Assembly: GCA_019916065.1 (NCBI GenBank) | Contig: CM034238.1 | Coordinates: 5,870,363-5,934,362, forward strand | DNA from: Vitellaria paradoxa | Lineage: Eukaryota > Streptophyta > Magnoliopsida > Ericales > Sapotaceae | Direction of reading: 5' to 3' | Length of the DNA stretch: 64,000 nt | Shown here: piece after piece, positions 34,223-47,831 of the stretch | Position numbering within the stretch: position 1 is the stretch's first letter | How the letters are laid out: the number at the start of each line of letters is the position of its first letter | Notes under the pieces: model-generated | Databases searched by the model: none | Told to the model about the DNA's origin: nothing | The model's input: the letters and a program-made list of their open reading frames with translations, nothing else | Program-made: the position numbers and the translations under genes

Positions 34223-35764
34223 TTAGGCTAATCCGTGCAATTGCAGCTTAAAGGGCTTTAACTCCCCTCCTTCGCACAAAAGTGAGTCTTTGAATTTGAG
34301 GAAAGCGTGCATAGCGAGCAAACAATCTGACCCAGCTTGATGGCTCTTTCCCGCGACCCGCTCAAGCTGAAGCACCTTCGCCAGCCGCTCCAAGCCGCCG
34401 TACAATCCGCCGCAGTACTCCCTAATGTACTTCAGGTCGTACACAGCGTAGCCGAAGTAGACTCTCACCAGACACATGAACGTGCCGAGATCCTCCGGCA
34501 GCTTTTTCTGCAACAAGATCTTGATCAGGAACCCAAAATCGTAGGTGCTGTGGAAGGCTACCCAGGTTATCGCCGGGAAAAAGAATTCCAGAGTCGACAA
34601 TAAGACCACGAACTCGCTGGAGTCAATAGCCATAGATAGAGGGAGAGCCTGCACTCGATTAGAGGTATCGGGTAGGTTCTCTTACCCGATCGGGTCACCC
34701 GAGTGTGGAGTTTTTACCAAATTGATCCCCCTCCCGACCAGAGACCTAGCATATTTATCCCGATCGATCTTTATTACCTAAATAGGAACTTGACTAGATA
34801 GGCTCCGTTTGAAGCGTAACAAAATAAAAAAAAAATTTATAAATTTTAACAAATACGAATTATGAGATAGTAAATTTAAAAATTTTCACTTACTATACGA
34901 ATTACGAGACATTTACTTTTACAATTTTATTTTATTTTATACATTTTTATATAACTCCAAACACACCCATAATATTCTCGACCGAAATCTTCGGAGTGGC
35001 TTACGTCACAAGGTCACACATTTGATTTTTGTTAAACAGTTTCTATAAATATTCCTATAAAAGCACTACCACCAACCATTCCAATGAGAAACTTGTTTAC
35101 GTACGAAATCAATCTTGAAATTTACATATACAAGTGACAGTATTTTATTGGGAAGAAGAAAAATATGTTGCATATAGCTACGTGTAACTGTACGTCTATC
35201 AATCCACGTGAACACTTTTTATATAAAAATAGAGACTTCACAACACTAAAAGTTTGAGACTCTTACCTTAGTGAAACTCTGTCAAACTGAATTTTTGATC
35301 TTTCTGATTTTCGGAGATTTTTTGACAAGCACCACACCAATGTTACCGATAACTCCCGGACTTGAGTCGGATCTTTCGAAGACGAGAAAGATACTGATTC
35401 ATCACCCTTCTTGTTGTTCCTCTCGAAGTCAATTTCCTGCTTATAAACGTCGGTGTGGACGTCGAAGTCCCGGAAATTGAACTCCCAGACGTAGGAGCAA
35501 TCTGTTTCGAAGTCGGGAAGTTCACCAGCGGCGTCGGAGATGGCGAGGCCCCACCTGGGTGAGTTTCAAATTGTCAACATTGGTCTTCATTGTGAGATAG
35601 TTGAAAGGAGGGGAACTAGTACGAGGGAAGGAGAAAATAGTCCCCGGAAATTCTGTATCCATTGAAGCATATGGAAACTCTACGAGCATCTTCGTAGTCA
35701 AATCAAACTCCTCCCCCCAATTATTAGCCCAGACCTCGCGAACTGGTTTCTTAGGACAACCCAT
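34223..35764 (-). pseudogene. CAF1-like deadenylase pseudogene
   Basis: A broken copy of the intact gene at 42472-43269. The N-terminus (35764-35530) reads MGCPKKPV.., with MDTEFPGT still present, then a frame change near 35530. A deletion of about 25 bases lies near 35442. At about 35403 the homology stops and resumes at 34628, so some 775 bases of unrelated sequence, including a MITE, are inserted. The C-terminal part (34640-34223) is open and keeps AFHSTYDFG and HQAGSD. With frameshift, deletion and insertion it cannot encode a working nuclease. Confidence 0.92.
34628..35403. mobile_element. Insertion splitting the CAF1 pseudogene, containing a MITE
   Basis: Sequence absent from the intact CAF1 copy. 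It includes a MITE-like unit at 34801-34972 (GGCTCCGTTTGAAG to ACTCCAAACACACCC). The outer ends show no clear inverted repeats, so the whole may be a composite of two insertion events. Confidence 0.5.
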
Positions 35765-35939
35765 GGTTTCTTTTCCTCTCTCTTCTTCTTCTTCTTCTCT
35801 TCTTTTTTTTTTTTTAAAACAAGTTCTCTCTATATGCGAATATATGTACAGAGAAATATTGATTGAGTTGTTTCCTAATTTGAAAGTGAAGTTCGGATTT
35901 TGTTTCCTAATTAAGAAGGAAGGATTTATTAGATTTTGG

Positions 35940-36095
35940 GGGCGTTTCAGTGAAAAAAAGTGAGATAAAGTGAGTTTAATGTGAGATAATTTATGAATTC
36001 ACAATTTGTACAGTGAAATAAAAAGTGAATAATTTTTAAAAATTTTAAAATATTTTTAGCATTTTTTAGTTCGTCAAATATATCTTTTATTTTAT
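35940..36095. mobile_element. MITE insertion with an empty site in copy B
   Basis: Copy A reads AGATTTTG, then about 155 bases with GTGAGATAAAGTGAG and GTACAGTGAAATAAAAAGTG, then AATCAATTCTTAT. Copy B at 43405-43435 goes straight from AGATTTTATTTC to CAATCAATTCTTAT. The sequence belongs to the family also seen near 2985-3065 and 50045-50180. Confidence 0.7.
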
Positions 36096-36147
36096 TTATT
36101 AGTAATCAATTCTTATATGACTTGATGGGATTTGTTTCACTAAATAT

Positions 36148-36925
36148 AATGGTCCGTTTGATGCAGCGAAAAATAACAAAAAATATGATTTGAAAATTTT
36201 TTGACATTTGACGTCCAGTTATCAAATCATATTTTTTAGAGATAAATAGTGAAACTTTTTTATTTTTACGTCAACTTTTTGAAAATAGAAATCGTCTGAA
36301 CTGTTTATTTGGCTCCGTCATAATGATTTTATGTCAAAATTTATTGAAAGTGATTAAAATTTTTAGGATTTGTAAAAAAGTTATTGAAGTTTGTGAAATA
36401 TTATTGAGATTTGTAAAAAAAATTATTGGAGTTTGTAAAAATTTATTGGGATATGTAGATATCTATAAATTTATAGAATTTTTATAAAATACGAAGAATG
36501 CAAAATGTATTAGAAAATTTTAGGTGGCATTTGATTTATTTTTTTGTTTTCTATTTTCTGTTTTAGTTTTATGTGTTAAAAATTCAAGTAAACAAAAAAT
36601 ATTCTGTTTTTTGTTTTAAGATTTTCTTTATTTTTTTTTTTTTGTTAAAAACTCTTAAAACGACTTTTTATTATTTTTCATTTCATGTGTAAACTCATTT
36701 TCAGTTTTCGAAAACAAATTTTGAAAACACAAGTAACCAAATGAACTTTGAGCTATTTTCGTTATTTTCAAAGGTACAAAATGAAAAAGAAGCTCAAAAC
36801 AGAAAATAGAAAATAAAAATAAAAAAATAGAAAAGAGAAAAATAAACCAAATGACTCTTTCGAGATTTTCAAATATTTTCAGACGTTTTCAATGTTTTTC
36901 AGTTAGTTTTTTTTTTCGTCAAATG
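36148..36925. mobile_element. MITE with a second MITE nested inside
   Basis: The outer element starts GTCCGTTTGATG and ends CGTCAAATGAACC and shares its interior with 27475-27910. The nested element is about 36530-36868: GGTGGCATTTGATTTATTT at the left is inverted as AAATAAACCAAATGACTC at the right, with long palindromic arms (TTTTCTATTTTCTGTTTT/AAAACAGAAAATAGAAAA). Confidence 0.65.
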
Positions 36926-38241
36926 AACCTAATGTTTGGAAGTTTGAATTTTATAGGATTTTAATTTTATTAAGTAATTAATTTTTATGTTTGTAATTAA
37001 AATAAAATTTTATAAATTGAATTTAAGAATTTTTATACTATTAAAAGTTTAACCCAAAACAATAGAATTCAATAATATTTTATTAAATTATTTAAGTAGG
37101 TAGATAAATTTATTTTCATATATCATATTTATCTAATTTTATTTTTTTACTAATATTATTAAATTCAATATTTTCTTAAATCAAATTAATTCAATTATTA
37201 AATTTAAACATGTGTTTCAAATATAAAATTTAATTTATTAAATTAAAATTTTATTTTAAAAACAAATCAATTCTACAATAGGAATAGGAATATTTTCAAA
37301 CAAAGTGAAAAGGTTTGGTTTGGTTACAAGAAAGCTAGTTATTTTATTTTATTTTATTTTATTTTTATAGTTCTTTTTGTCTTATATAATTTTTTCATTA
37401 AAATTTATTTTATTCTTAAAGTTATAACTTTTAGACGTGTTAATCGTATTTATAAAAAATAAAATAAAATAATTCACGTCTGTTTAAATAAAAATATTCC
37501 TTTGGGTTAAAAAAAGACGAAAATATTAATTTTCTTATTTTTTCTAGTTTCTTTCTAAACAAGCGTGAATTTTTTAATTTCTTTTCTGAAAACTATTAAC
37601 ATGCTCAAAAATTATAAATTTTAAAAATTAAATTAAATTTTAATAAAAAAAAGCACATAAAAGGATAAAAAGTGACCAATTTTTTTTGTTTTGTTTTTTC
37701 AAGTCAAACGAAGCGTTAGACTACTAGTAATTTCCAATTCTGCTGTTATCGTTTAGGCATTTTGGCGGGTGAGTTGGCGATCCGACTCGTAAGCTTGCCC
37801 AGATAGATGATTGAAGTGAGTTAATGTTATCGGCCTCGGGCAAATATTGAGATTGATGTTAGCACATGACATCAATTATTTCAATTATTGAATTTAATTT
37901 AATAATTAAAAAATTCATTATTCTTTAATTAAAAAATCAATTAAAATTTCTCAAACTGTTCATAAATTCTATGATCAAAATGATTGATATTATAAATTAA
38001 CATTAAAATCGATGTCAACAAGTTATATAAGTGGTCTTTGAATGGCATAAGAAATAATTAAAAACTAATATAAAAGTCACATAAAATAAAATTTGATTAG
38101 TAAAAATTAATAATAATTAAAATTGTTTTGATATGTATATATATATATATATTTAAACTAAATATCACAATTATGTTACCGTCACCCTTTTCGTATGGTG
38201 AAAAGAGTCTAAATTTTGTAATAATATAGCATTATAAGACT

Positions 38242-38365
38242 GTTTGGAAGTCAAAAAAAATTCAAAAAATTTTAAAAATTTTTAAATTTTTCCAATCAAA
38301 TTTTACCACTTATCATTTTTACATCACATCAACCTTAAAAATTAAATTTTTTTGAACTTCCAAAC
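38242..38365. mobile_element. Compact MITE, 124 bases
   Basis: Near-perfect terminal inverted repeats of about 20 bases: GTTTGGAAGTCAAAAAAAATT at the left (one base trimmed here relative to the right) and AATTTTTTTGAACTTCCAAAC at the right. Non-coding, AT-rich centre. Lies 275 bases before the mS23 start codon. Confidence 0.75.
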
Positions 38366-38639
38366 ACCCCCTATGTGGGGTTCAAGAGTTATTTAATAAA
38401 AGATTACTATTTTTTTTATATTAAAACTGCGTTTCAGAATTTTGCTTATCCACACAAAGCAAAAGTGAAGTAAATCGAGGATAAGATATCCGAGGTTTAC
38501 TCTGTCATTGGATACGCTGTCCCTCGGCTTATTTGAGAAAATCGAACTCACCAGAAAATTTGTTATTTTCCTGACCCTCTTCTTTACCATTCAGGGCTAC
38601 TCAGAAAGCGAAGCGGTGAAGTTTACGGAACAAAGAGCT

Positions 38640-41417
38640 ATGTCGTTCATGAAAGGAGATTTGCTGACCAGAACAAGAAAGCTCGTCAAGGGTTTGGCGA
38701 AGGCCGAGCCCATTTGGCTCAAAGCCATGGAGCAGTAAGTGCCTACCATAATTTGTATGTGTGTGTGTGTGTGTAAATATATAGACACTCGCCCATATAC
38801 ATGTATGTAATTTCTGATTCATCAGTTACTGACCCATTTGGGAAATTCACGATTGTGCGAGGGCAAACCCACAAAAAATGGCGTTTGTTGATGAAGAAGG
38901 TGCAGAGATTTTATGTGCTATTGTCAAAATGACAAACATGTCCTCAACTAAAGAAGCTAAATTTTTGGCTACTGTCAAGCCTTTTAGATTATTGGGTCTC
39001 TGAATTCTGTATCTAAATGAGCGTAAAATGTAAATTTTAGAGTTCTTTTGTGTGCTTTCTTGAAGAAATCATACCAATTTTGTAATGTTATTAGTTATGT
39101 GATTGTTACTCAAAATTTATTAAGTTCTTTGCTTTGTGAAAGTTTAGGTTTTGCCATGATGTTGCTATTGTATCTAGATTGTCTTTTGACGGATTTATTT
39201 GCAGCATATAAAATTTTTTGTTTGGATTGTTGGTTCTAATGTGGGAGCTTTGATTGATAATTGCAATTTATGGTTTCGTTAGGGCTCCACCGGTAACATT
39301 TCCACGTGTTGATGGCAAGGTTAAGCAGATCAGTCTCCCTGAGGATGTTTACATTAAAAAATTTTTTCAGAAGCATCCAGATTCCAAATATCAAGATGCT
39401 ATCAAGTAATACCTTATCCTTGTCTATATTTTGTGCAGTAGTTACTATTGATTCCTTCTTCTGTTTATTAGGCCAAGGGGTGATTACATTTTATCCAAGA
39501 GTTTGATCGAAGGATAGATAATTCCCTCTAATTTAAAACTCATCACATAACCCTTTGTTATTTGGATTAAGGTGCAAAATTGATGATATTTGTTAACTTT
39601 AACCAAATTTGTGCTTCAAGAGTCAAAATTGGTTGGAGGAAAAAGTTTTCCCAAAAAAAAAAAAAAAAATTGGTAGAACAAAACTATATTTTTGCCCATT
39701 TTTATGTTAAAATAAAAGTTTTTTTAAAAAGACACATATAGATAAATTTTACGCAATCACATATGAGTTTTTATGGCTTGTAAGACAATCTATTTTAATT
39801 TAATAGATATATTCCTTAAATTTTGTACTTTAGTCCAAATTACAACGGGCTCATTTATTGACTTTTAAACTAGCGGGCTGTCATGTGTTTTTGGGCCAAA
39901 CCCCAACAGGTCCTAGGCCAAGCTTGTGAAAATTACTAGATTGCTTTTAATTGTATTCTCATGGCAGCATGATGATATTATGCAGCTGCACATGAGATGG
40001 GCCTTTAGGAACAATCTCTATATTGCTTCCCCAATCAGTTTTGAAGGCTATTTTGAGGGACTTAGCAGTTGGAGTGATCTGATGGTTTTTATTGTCCCCA
40101 GTGTTGTTTCTTTGTCTCTCTGCTTTTACCTTCCTTTCTGTCCCTGTTCTTATACGCTGTCCAGCAACCAAAAAAAGAATCAGTTCCTGTTGCCAATCCA
40201 TTATAAATTGTTAAAATGCATTGTAACATGGACTGAACTGCAAATGAGCCTGAAATTTGATGTTGATTGTTTTTAGTTCATTATTTCCTTTTACTCTAAT
40301 TGTTTTCCTGACCTTCAAAAAATTTTGTGATTGCATAAAAGAAAAGAAAAGAAAGTAGTAAACCCTGACAGAGTGCAAGGAATTTTTTTTTTTTTTTTAT
40401 TTTTTAAATCATGCCAAAACTTTTGTGATTTTCATTCCATTGCTTTTAGTATTGTCAATAAGCAAGTGATTTTTTCTACCATATGAAGGTTGACTTGACT
40501 TAATGAGGAATTGTCTGGACATAAAATCATAATTATTGACACAAGCCTTTTCCATGTAGAAAGGGAATCTTTTATCACAACCCAAAATAGAAGGGAGAGT
40601 GACCTTCATTTTATGAATCTATAATCCAATTGATGTGTATACAAATATCTTTTTTTTTTTTTAGCTCCCCGGTTATGTATTTCATTTCATGCCATGAATA
40701 ATAAGAGTTTTGTGGCTTTTAAAGAAGGATTTGATTGCACAAATTAATGCTAATTGATTCTAGCAGGTAAATTAAAATGATAATTATAATATATTTGAGC
40801 TCTAGAGACACTGTCAGTCATTTTTATAATTTACTTTGAGGTTTGGGGTCATGTCATAATATTATAGTATATTTTTCTCGTTGACGGTTCAAAACGTTGG
40901 TCATTAATCTAGCTGACATATTGTTCAAACTTCCAACTCCCTACAGGTTTTGTGGATTTGATCCCCCTCCAGCTCGTGTATTTGGTTGCCGGGTGCTGGA
41001 GTTGAAAGAGCAGGGAGTAAGTGAAGAGGAAGCTATGGCGGTGGCTGATGTATGTATTTTACTTTTCCAAATTCTTGAATATATGCTTGTCTTGGAGCTG
41101 TATCTTCTTCCCATCTGTTGTGATCATTTTCTCAATCTAACAGCCTCCCCCCCCCTTTTCTGGTTCTGCAGATGGAATATCGGGCAGAGAAAAAGGCAAA
41201 AAAGAAGGCATACGCTCGATTGAAGCAAATTGCGCGTCTTCAAGGAAAGAAACCCCCTCCAAACCCGTATCCTAGCGCTATCAAGGAGATCCAAGCCGAG
41301 GAGAGAAAGTATGTGCGTGACCGATTCTTTGATCCCAAAATTCTGAAAATAGTGGAGAAGATGAAAGAGGAGAAGGCAGCTGAGATGCAAGACAGAATGA
41401 GAGGGGGTGGCTGGTAA
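38640..41417 (+). CDS. Mitochondrial small-subunit ribosomal protein mS23-like, 188 aa
   Basis: Exons 38640-38734, 39283-39405, 40947-41049 and 41172-41417 (TAA) join in frame. The protein starts MSFMKGDLLTRTRKLVKG and contains PIWLKAMEQAPP, LPEDVYIKKFF.KHPDS, CGFDPPPARVFG and a Lys/Arg-rich C-terminus (AEKKAKKKAYARLKQIARLQ, then a helical EKMKEEKAAEMQDRM, ending RGGGW). The N-terminal half fits the MRP-S23 domain (basic helix, P-W, PP, PED..F), and the protein is highly conserved in plants as I remember it. It should be part of the mitochondrial ribosome small subunit. The second ATG (Met 4) is also possible. An open frame continues upstream to 38508, but the ATG at 38640 gives the normal N-terminus. 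This is the only intact mS23 of the duplicated pair. Confidence 0.75.
39406..40946. other. 1.5-kb intron of the mS23 gene
   Basis: AT-rich with poly-A and poly-T runs (39652-39670, 40382-40400). No mobile element border recognised. Confidence 0.6.
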
Positions 41418-41528
41418 AGTGGCTTACCACTTGGAAAAACCTAGTCATCTCTGATCTCTGTAGTTTATTTTGAATAATATTATGATCCGGCCAATCAGCA
41501 GTAAACTGTTTGTTTGTTTGTTTCTTTC

Positions 41529-41559
<31 letters not shown>

Positions 41560-42471
41560 CTCGGATTCCTTTCCTAGTTATTACTGAGTAAAAAGATCAG
41601 AGCAAGTAAATTAGAATTAAAAAATTTTTAGTAGCATATGCAGTGCTAGATGAAATATCGTATCTGTTGGTTTTGTTGATTTAGGCTCTGCTGAATATTT
41701 AACACTGGATCCAGTATTTATGTTTCACTTTAATTTGAAAGTTTTTTTTTTTTTTTTACATGACTAGAATAATGTTTATTTATTTATTTATTATTATTAT
41801 TATTGATTTACAAGCATGAAGGCATAAAGGTGTTGTTTGGGAAGAAGTTAGTTGAAGGTTTCTTTCAGGGGGTGGAGTTTGTTGTGGAGGCCTTCTTCAG
41901 AGATGAAACTTCATTCAGCCATTCTTCCTTCCTGCCCCGGGGAAGATACATGCAATGACGGTCAACGTAGATGGTTAATCATCAGAGTGCTTCAGCCCAA
42001 AAGGGGTCATATAAGCCTAATGCAGCTCCGCCAAAATACGCAGTTACGCCCTTTGAAATGCTATTTACATAATTTTTTTCGATCTGCAGAATCTAAACCA
42101 ACCAGATTTTAACACGCAAAATTCAACAATGACAACATTGGCAGCTGCTTGTGAATAAGGCAGCCATGAACCAAATAATTCACACGCTGGTCGAGCACGG
42201 TTTGATTGGAGCTCAAGTCAAGTTCGATTCGTGGTTTCAAATAAGCCGAATTGAAGCTTTTTCCATGACTTGTTTAAAATTCAAGTTAATTTCAAACGAA
42301 TTTTTGTATCATAAATTTTGAATTTGCTTTGGAGTTCTATAGAAAAAAAAAAAGGTAAAGCTCAACAAATTTGTATAGGATTCAAATTTTTTACTGACGA
42401 GTACAAAATTGTAACTTTTGTAAATTTATACTATTTTTTTTTTTTTAACACCAAACGCTTCTTTATTCACT
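41418..42471. other. mS23 3' flank, duplication boundary and CAF1 3' flank
   Basis: Contains a T-run (41529-41553), ATT/ATTT repeats (41776-41803), the orphan TGS1 exon (41982-42083), and the junction between copy A and copy B at about 42300-42360. There is no other coding sequence. Confidence 0.7.
41982..42083 (-). pseudogene. Orphan duplicate of the last TGS1 exon
   Basis: On the minus strand it begins after an intact CAG acceptor and reads IEKNYVNSISKGVTAYFGG, then AALGLYDPFWAEAL and a TGA. The true last exon (44752-44838) reads IEKNYVNSFLKGVTAYFGG, then AALGEVGLY and TAA. The frame is still open and the acceptor kept, but there is no TGS1 promoter or other exon on this side of CAF1. It is a by-product of the segmental duplication. 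Confidence 0.88.
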
Positions 42472-43269
42472 TTATGCTAATCCATACAATTGCAGCTTGA
42501 AATGCTCTGATTCCCGCTCTTCACACACGTATAAGTCTTTGAATTTCAGGAAAGTGTGCATAGTGAGCAAACTATCCGACCCAGCTTGATGGCTCTTTCC
42601 CGCAACCCGATCAACCTGAAGCACCTTCGCCAGCCGCTCCAAGCCGCCGTATAATCCGCCGCAGTACTTCATCATGTACTTCAGGTCGTACACGGCGTGG
42701 CCAAAGTAGACTCTCACCAGGCGCATGAACGTGTCGAGATCCTCCGGCAGCTTTTTCTGCAACAAGATCTTGATCAGGAACCCAAAATCATAGGCGCTGT
42801 GGAAGGCGACCCAGGTTATCGCCGGCGAAAAGAATTCCAGAGTCGACAATAAGACCGCGAAGTCGCCGGAGTCGATACCCTCTTCCCTGTTCCTCTCGAA
42901 ATCGATCCCCTGCTTCCTCAACAGGGCAATCGAGTCCGCATTATAAACGTCGGCGTCGACGTCGAAGTCCCTGAAATTGAACTCCCAGACGTAGGAGTAG
43001 TCTGTTTCGAAGTCGGGAAGTTTGCCGGCGGCGTTGGAGATGGTGAGGCCGACCTGAATGAGTTTCAGATTATCAACATTGGTCTTCATTGCGAGGTAGT
43101 TGAAGGGAGGAGAACTAGTACGAGGGAAGGCGAAAATAGTCCCCGGAAACTCTGTATCCATTGCAACGTATGGAAAATCTACCAGCACTTTCTTAAGCAA
43201 ATCAAACTCCTCCCTCAAATTGTAAGCCCAGACCCCACGAACCTTCACTGGTTTCTTAGGACAACCCAT
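42472..43269 (-). CDS. CAF1: CCR4-associated factor 1 (CAF1)-like poly(A) deadenylase, 265 aa, intronless
   Basis: RNase D-type DEDDh exonuclease that shortens mRNA poly(A) tails in the CCR4-NOT complex. All catalytic residues are present: Asp38 and Glu40 (MDTEFPGT), Asp161 (HSAYDFGF), His227 and Asp232 (HQAGSDSLLT). Length and lack of introns match plant CAF1 proteins such as Arabidopsis CAF1a/b, which act in wound and stress responses. The ATG at 43269 follows a TATA-like run 55-65 bases upstream, so the leader is very short. It is the functional member of the tandem pair; the other copy (34223-35764) is dead. The Glu/Gln-rich C-terminal extension of some homologues is absent. Confidence 0.93.
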   Translation of the reverse strand: MGCPKKPVKVRGVWAYNLREEFDLLKKVLVDFPYVAMDTEFPGTIFAFPRTSSPPFNYLAMKTNVDNLKLIQVGLTISNAAGKLPDFETDYSYVWEFNFRDFDVDADVYNADSIALLRKQGIDFERNREEGIDSGDFAVLLSTLEFFSPAITWVAFHSAYDFGFLIKILLQKKLPEDLDTFMRLVRVYFGHAVYDLKYMMKYCGGLYGGLERLAKVLQVDRVAGKSHQAGSDSLLTMHTFLKFKDLYVCEERESEHFKLQLYGLA

Positions 43270-43323
43270 GGTTTCTCTCAGAGAGAATGGCCTTTTTGTT
43301 TTCTACAGATCTCTCTTTACGTA

Positions 43324-43335
43324 AATATATATAGA
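43324..43335 (-). promoter_or_regulatory. Probable TATA box of CAF1
   Basis: Minus-strand CTATATATATTTAC, about 55 bases before the start codon. The matching site in copy A is degraded (CTATATGCGAATATATG). Confidence 0.5.
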
Positions 43336-43509
43336 GAAATATTGTTTCCTAATTTGAAAGTGGAGTTTGGATTTTGTTTCCTAATTTGGAAGGATGGATT
43401 TAATTAGATTTTATTTCATTTAGCAATCAATTCTTATGTGATTTGATGGGATTTGTTTTTGTTTCCTAAACATTTGGAATGATGAATTTGGTGGTTTTGA
43501 CTTCATTAC

Positions 43510-43735
43510 CAACATTTGTATGTAAGTGTGTATATATATAGACACGCACCCTATATTCATGTATGTAATTTCTGATTATGTTCTATTATTAAAATGTCAA
43601 TCACGTCCTCAACTAATCAAGCTAAATTTTTGTATGCTCTCAAGCCTTTTAGATTATTGGATCTCTTAATTTTGTATCTAATTAGATTATTGAGCCTCTA
43701 AATTCTGTATCTAAATTTGTTGTTTTTTTTTTAAC
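43510..43735 (+). pseudogene. Remnant of mS23 intron 1 in copy B
   Basis: Matches 38744-39020: CCAACATTTGTATG, ATTTCTGATT, TCCTCAACTAA.GAAGCTAAATTTTT-like sequence, TCAAGCCTTTTAGATTATTGG and TCTGTATCTAAAT. A part is duplicated within the remnant (GATTATTG..CTCT occurs twice). It joins directly to 3' flank sequence at about 43735, so all coding exons of this mS23 copy were deleted. Confidence 0.75.
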
Positions 43736-44046
43736 AAGACTAGAATAATATTTATTTATTTATTTATTATTATTATTACTATAATAAAGGATTTTGAGTG
43801 GAGAACTAGTTTGGCATAAATGTATTATTTGGGAAGAAATTAATTGTAGGTTTCTTTCAAGTAGAGTGGGATGAAAACGAGCCGAGCTTGAATTAAATTT
43901 AATTTATGGTTTGAGTCAAATTTTTTTCGAGCCGAGCTTGAAAAGTTTGAAAAAAAAAAAAAAAAATTAGTTCATTTACACTCCTAAAATAGAGGAGTTT
44001 GTTGTAAAGGCCTTCTTCAGGTATGAATCTTCATTTGACCATTCTT

Positions 44047-44667
44047 TTAGTTCTCTTCTTTTGAGTTCCACGTAGAAGACTTGCAAGAGAGATTTTAAAC
44101 CCTTACACAGAGAGAGATTTTGTGCCACTGTTTATTTTTTGTGGAGGCATAGAAACTCTATTTGCCTTTAACAATGGAAGTTCAAATCATGAACATCACT
44201 GATGTAAAGAGAAGAGAATTAGAGAAAAGATCTAATTGTAGATCTTTTGAAAGTTGTTTTTCAGGTGGCATCCTAAAATAGCTTTGAATCCTTTGATTAG
44301 TTATTTAAGGATACCACCTTGCATTTTTTGTAATCCATTGGGCTTGTCCTCTGGAGATGATAGGGTATGCCGCAGATACTCGTACAATTACTTTACAGAT
44401 ATTAATATACATCTTACTTGTGGAAAGAGAGAGAGAGGGAGAAATGAACTTTTTTGGGTAGTTCATATGGAACCCCTTTAAAGGCCCATCCACTGTCTAT
44501 GGCTTTAAATAAATCAAACGGAACATTGGTCAATTAAACTAAATAAAAAACTTGAATTTCCAAAATTAGATAAATAAATATGTATACAATCAAAGCCGTG
44601 CCAACATTGATGAAATACACATATTTTACATAACAGACTTTCTAGCTGCCTGCTTGCATTCTCAAAA
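44047..44667. mobile_element. 621-base insertion private to copy B
   Basis: Copy A is continuous here (CAGCCATTC joins TTCCTTCC at about 41920-41933). Copy B is interrupted between ATTCTT at 44041-44046 and ATTCTT at 44668-44673, a possible 6-base target duplication. Contents are unrecognised: no ORF with similarity and no inverted ends. Confidence 0.5.
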
Positions 44668-44751
44668 ATTCTTCCTTCCTGTCCCCGGGAAGATACAAGC
44701 AATGACGGCAAAAATAGATGGTTGATCAAGAGAGTGCTTCAGCCCAAAATG

Positions 44752-47746
<2,995 letters not shown>

Positions 47747-47791
47747 CCCCCAACCCCCCCTCTCTCGCTAGATATATGCATAATATATATC

Positions 47792-47795
<4 letters not shown>

Positions 47796-47827
<32 letters not shown>
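47796..47827. repeat. CT microsatellite in the TGS1 leader
   Basis: A (TC)n run of about 16 units, 50 bases upstream of the TGS1 ATG. GA-repeats in plant 5' UTRs and promoters are common and can affect expression. Confidence 0.75.

Positions 47828-47829
<2 letters not shown>

Positions 47830-47831
<2 letters not shown>

Larger units (their letters stand above)
35765..38639. other. Copy-A spacer between CAF1 pseudogene and mS23, rich in MITEs
   Basis: CAF1 5' flank, then a series of insertions: 35940-36090, 36148-36925 with a nested element, 37310-37710 (TTTGGTTTGGTTA to TCAAACGAAGC) and 38242-38365. The matching spacer in copy B is only about 250 bases, so nearly all of this arrived after the duplication or was removed from copy B. 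Confidence 0.6.
34100..42300. repeat. Segmental duplication, copy A (CAF1 pseudogene - mS23 - orphan TGS1 exon)
   Basis: Collinear, in direct orientation, with copy B (about 42360-45030). Shared anchors are the CAF1 coding region and its 3' flank (34200/42460), its upstream flank (GAGAAATATTG, TTTCCTAATTTGAAAGTG, ATTTGATGGGATTTG), an mS23 intron segment (38744-39020/43513-43715), and the mS23 3' flank with the TGS1 last exon (41750-42295/43735-45025). Copy A is longer because of later insertions between CAF1 and mS23 and because copy B lost most of mS23. Confidence 0.85.

Noticed and set aside
38508..38639. N-terminal extension of mS23 in the same open frame
   Set aside because: Stretch before the ATG at 38640 is poorly protein-like and the frame starts without an ATG; the conserved N-terminus is MSFMKGDLL.
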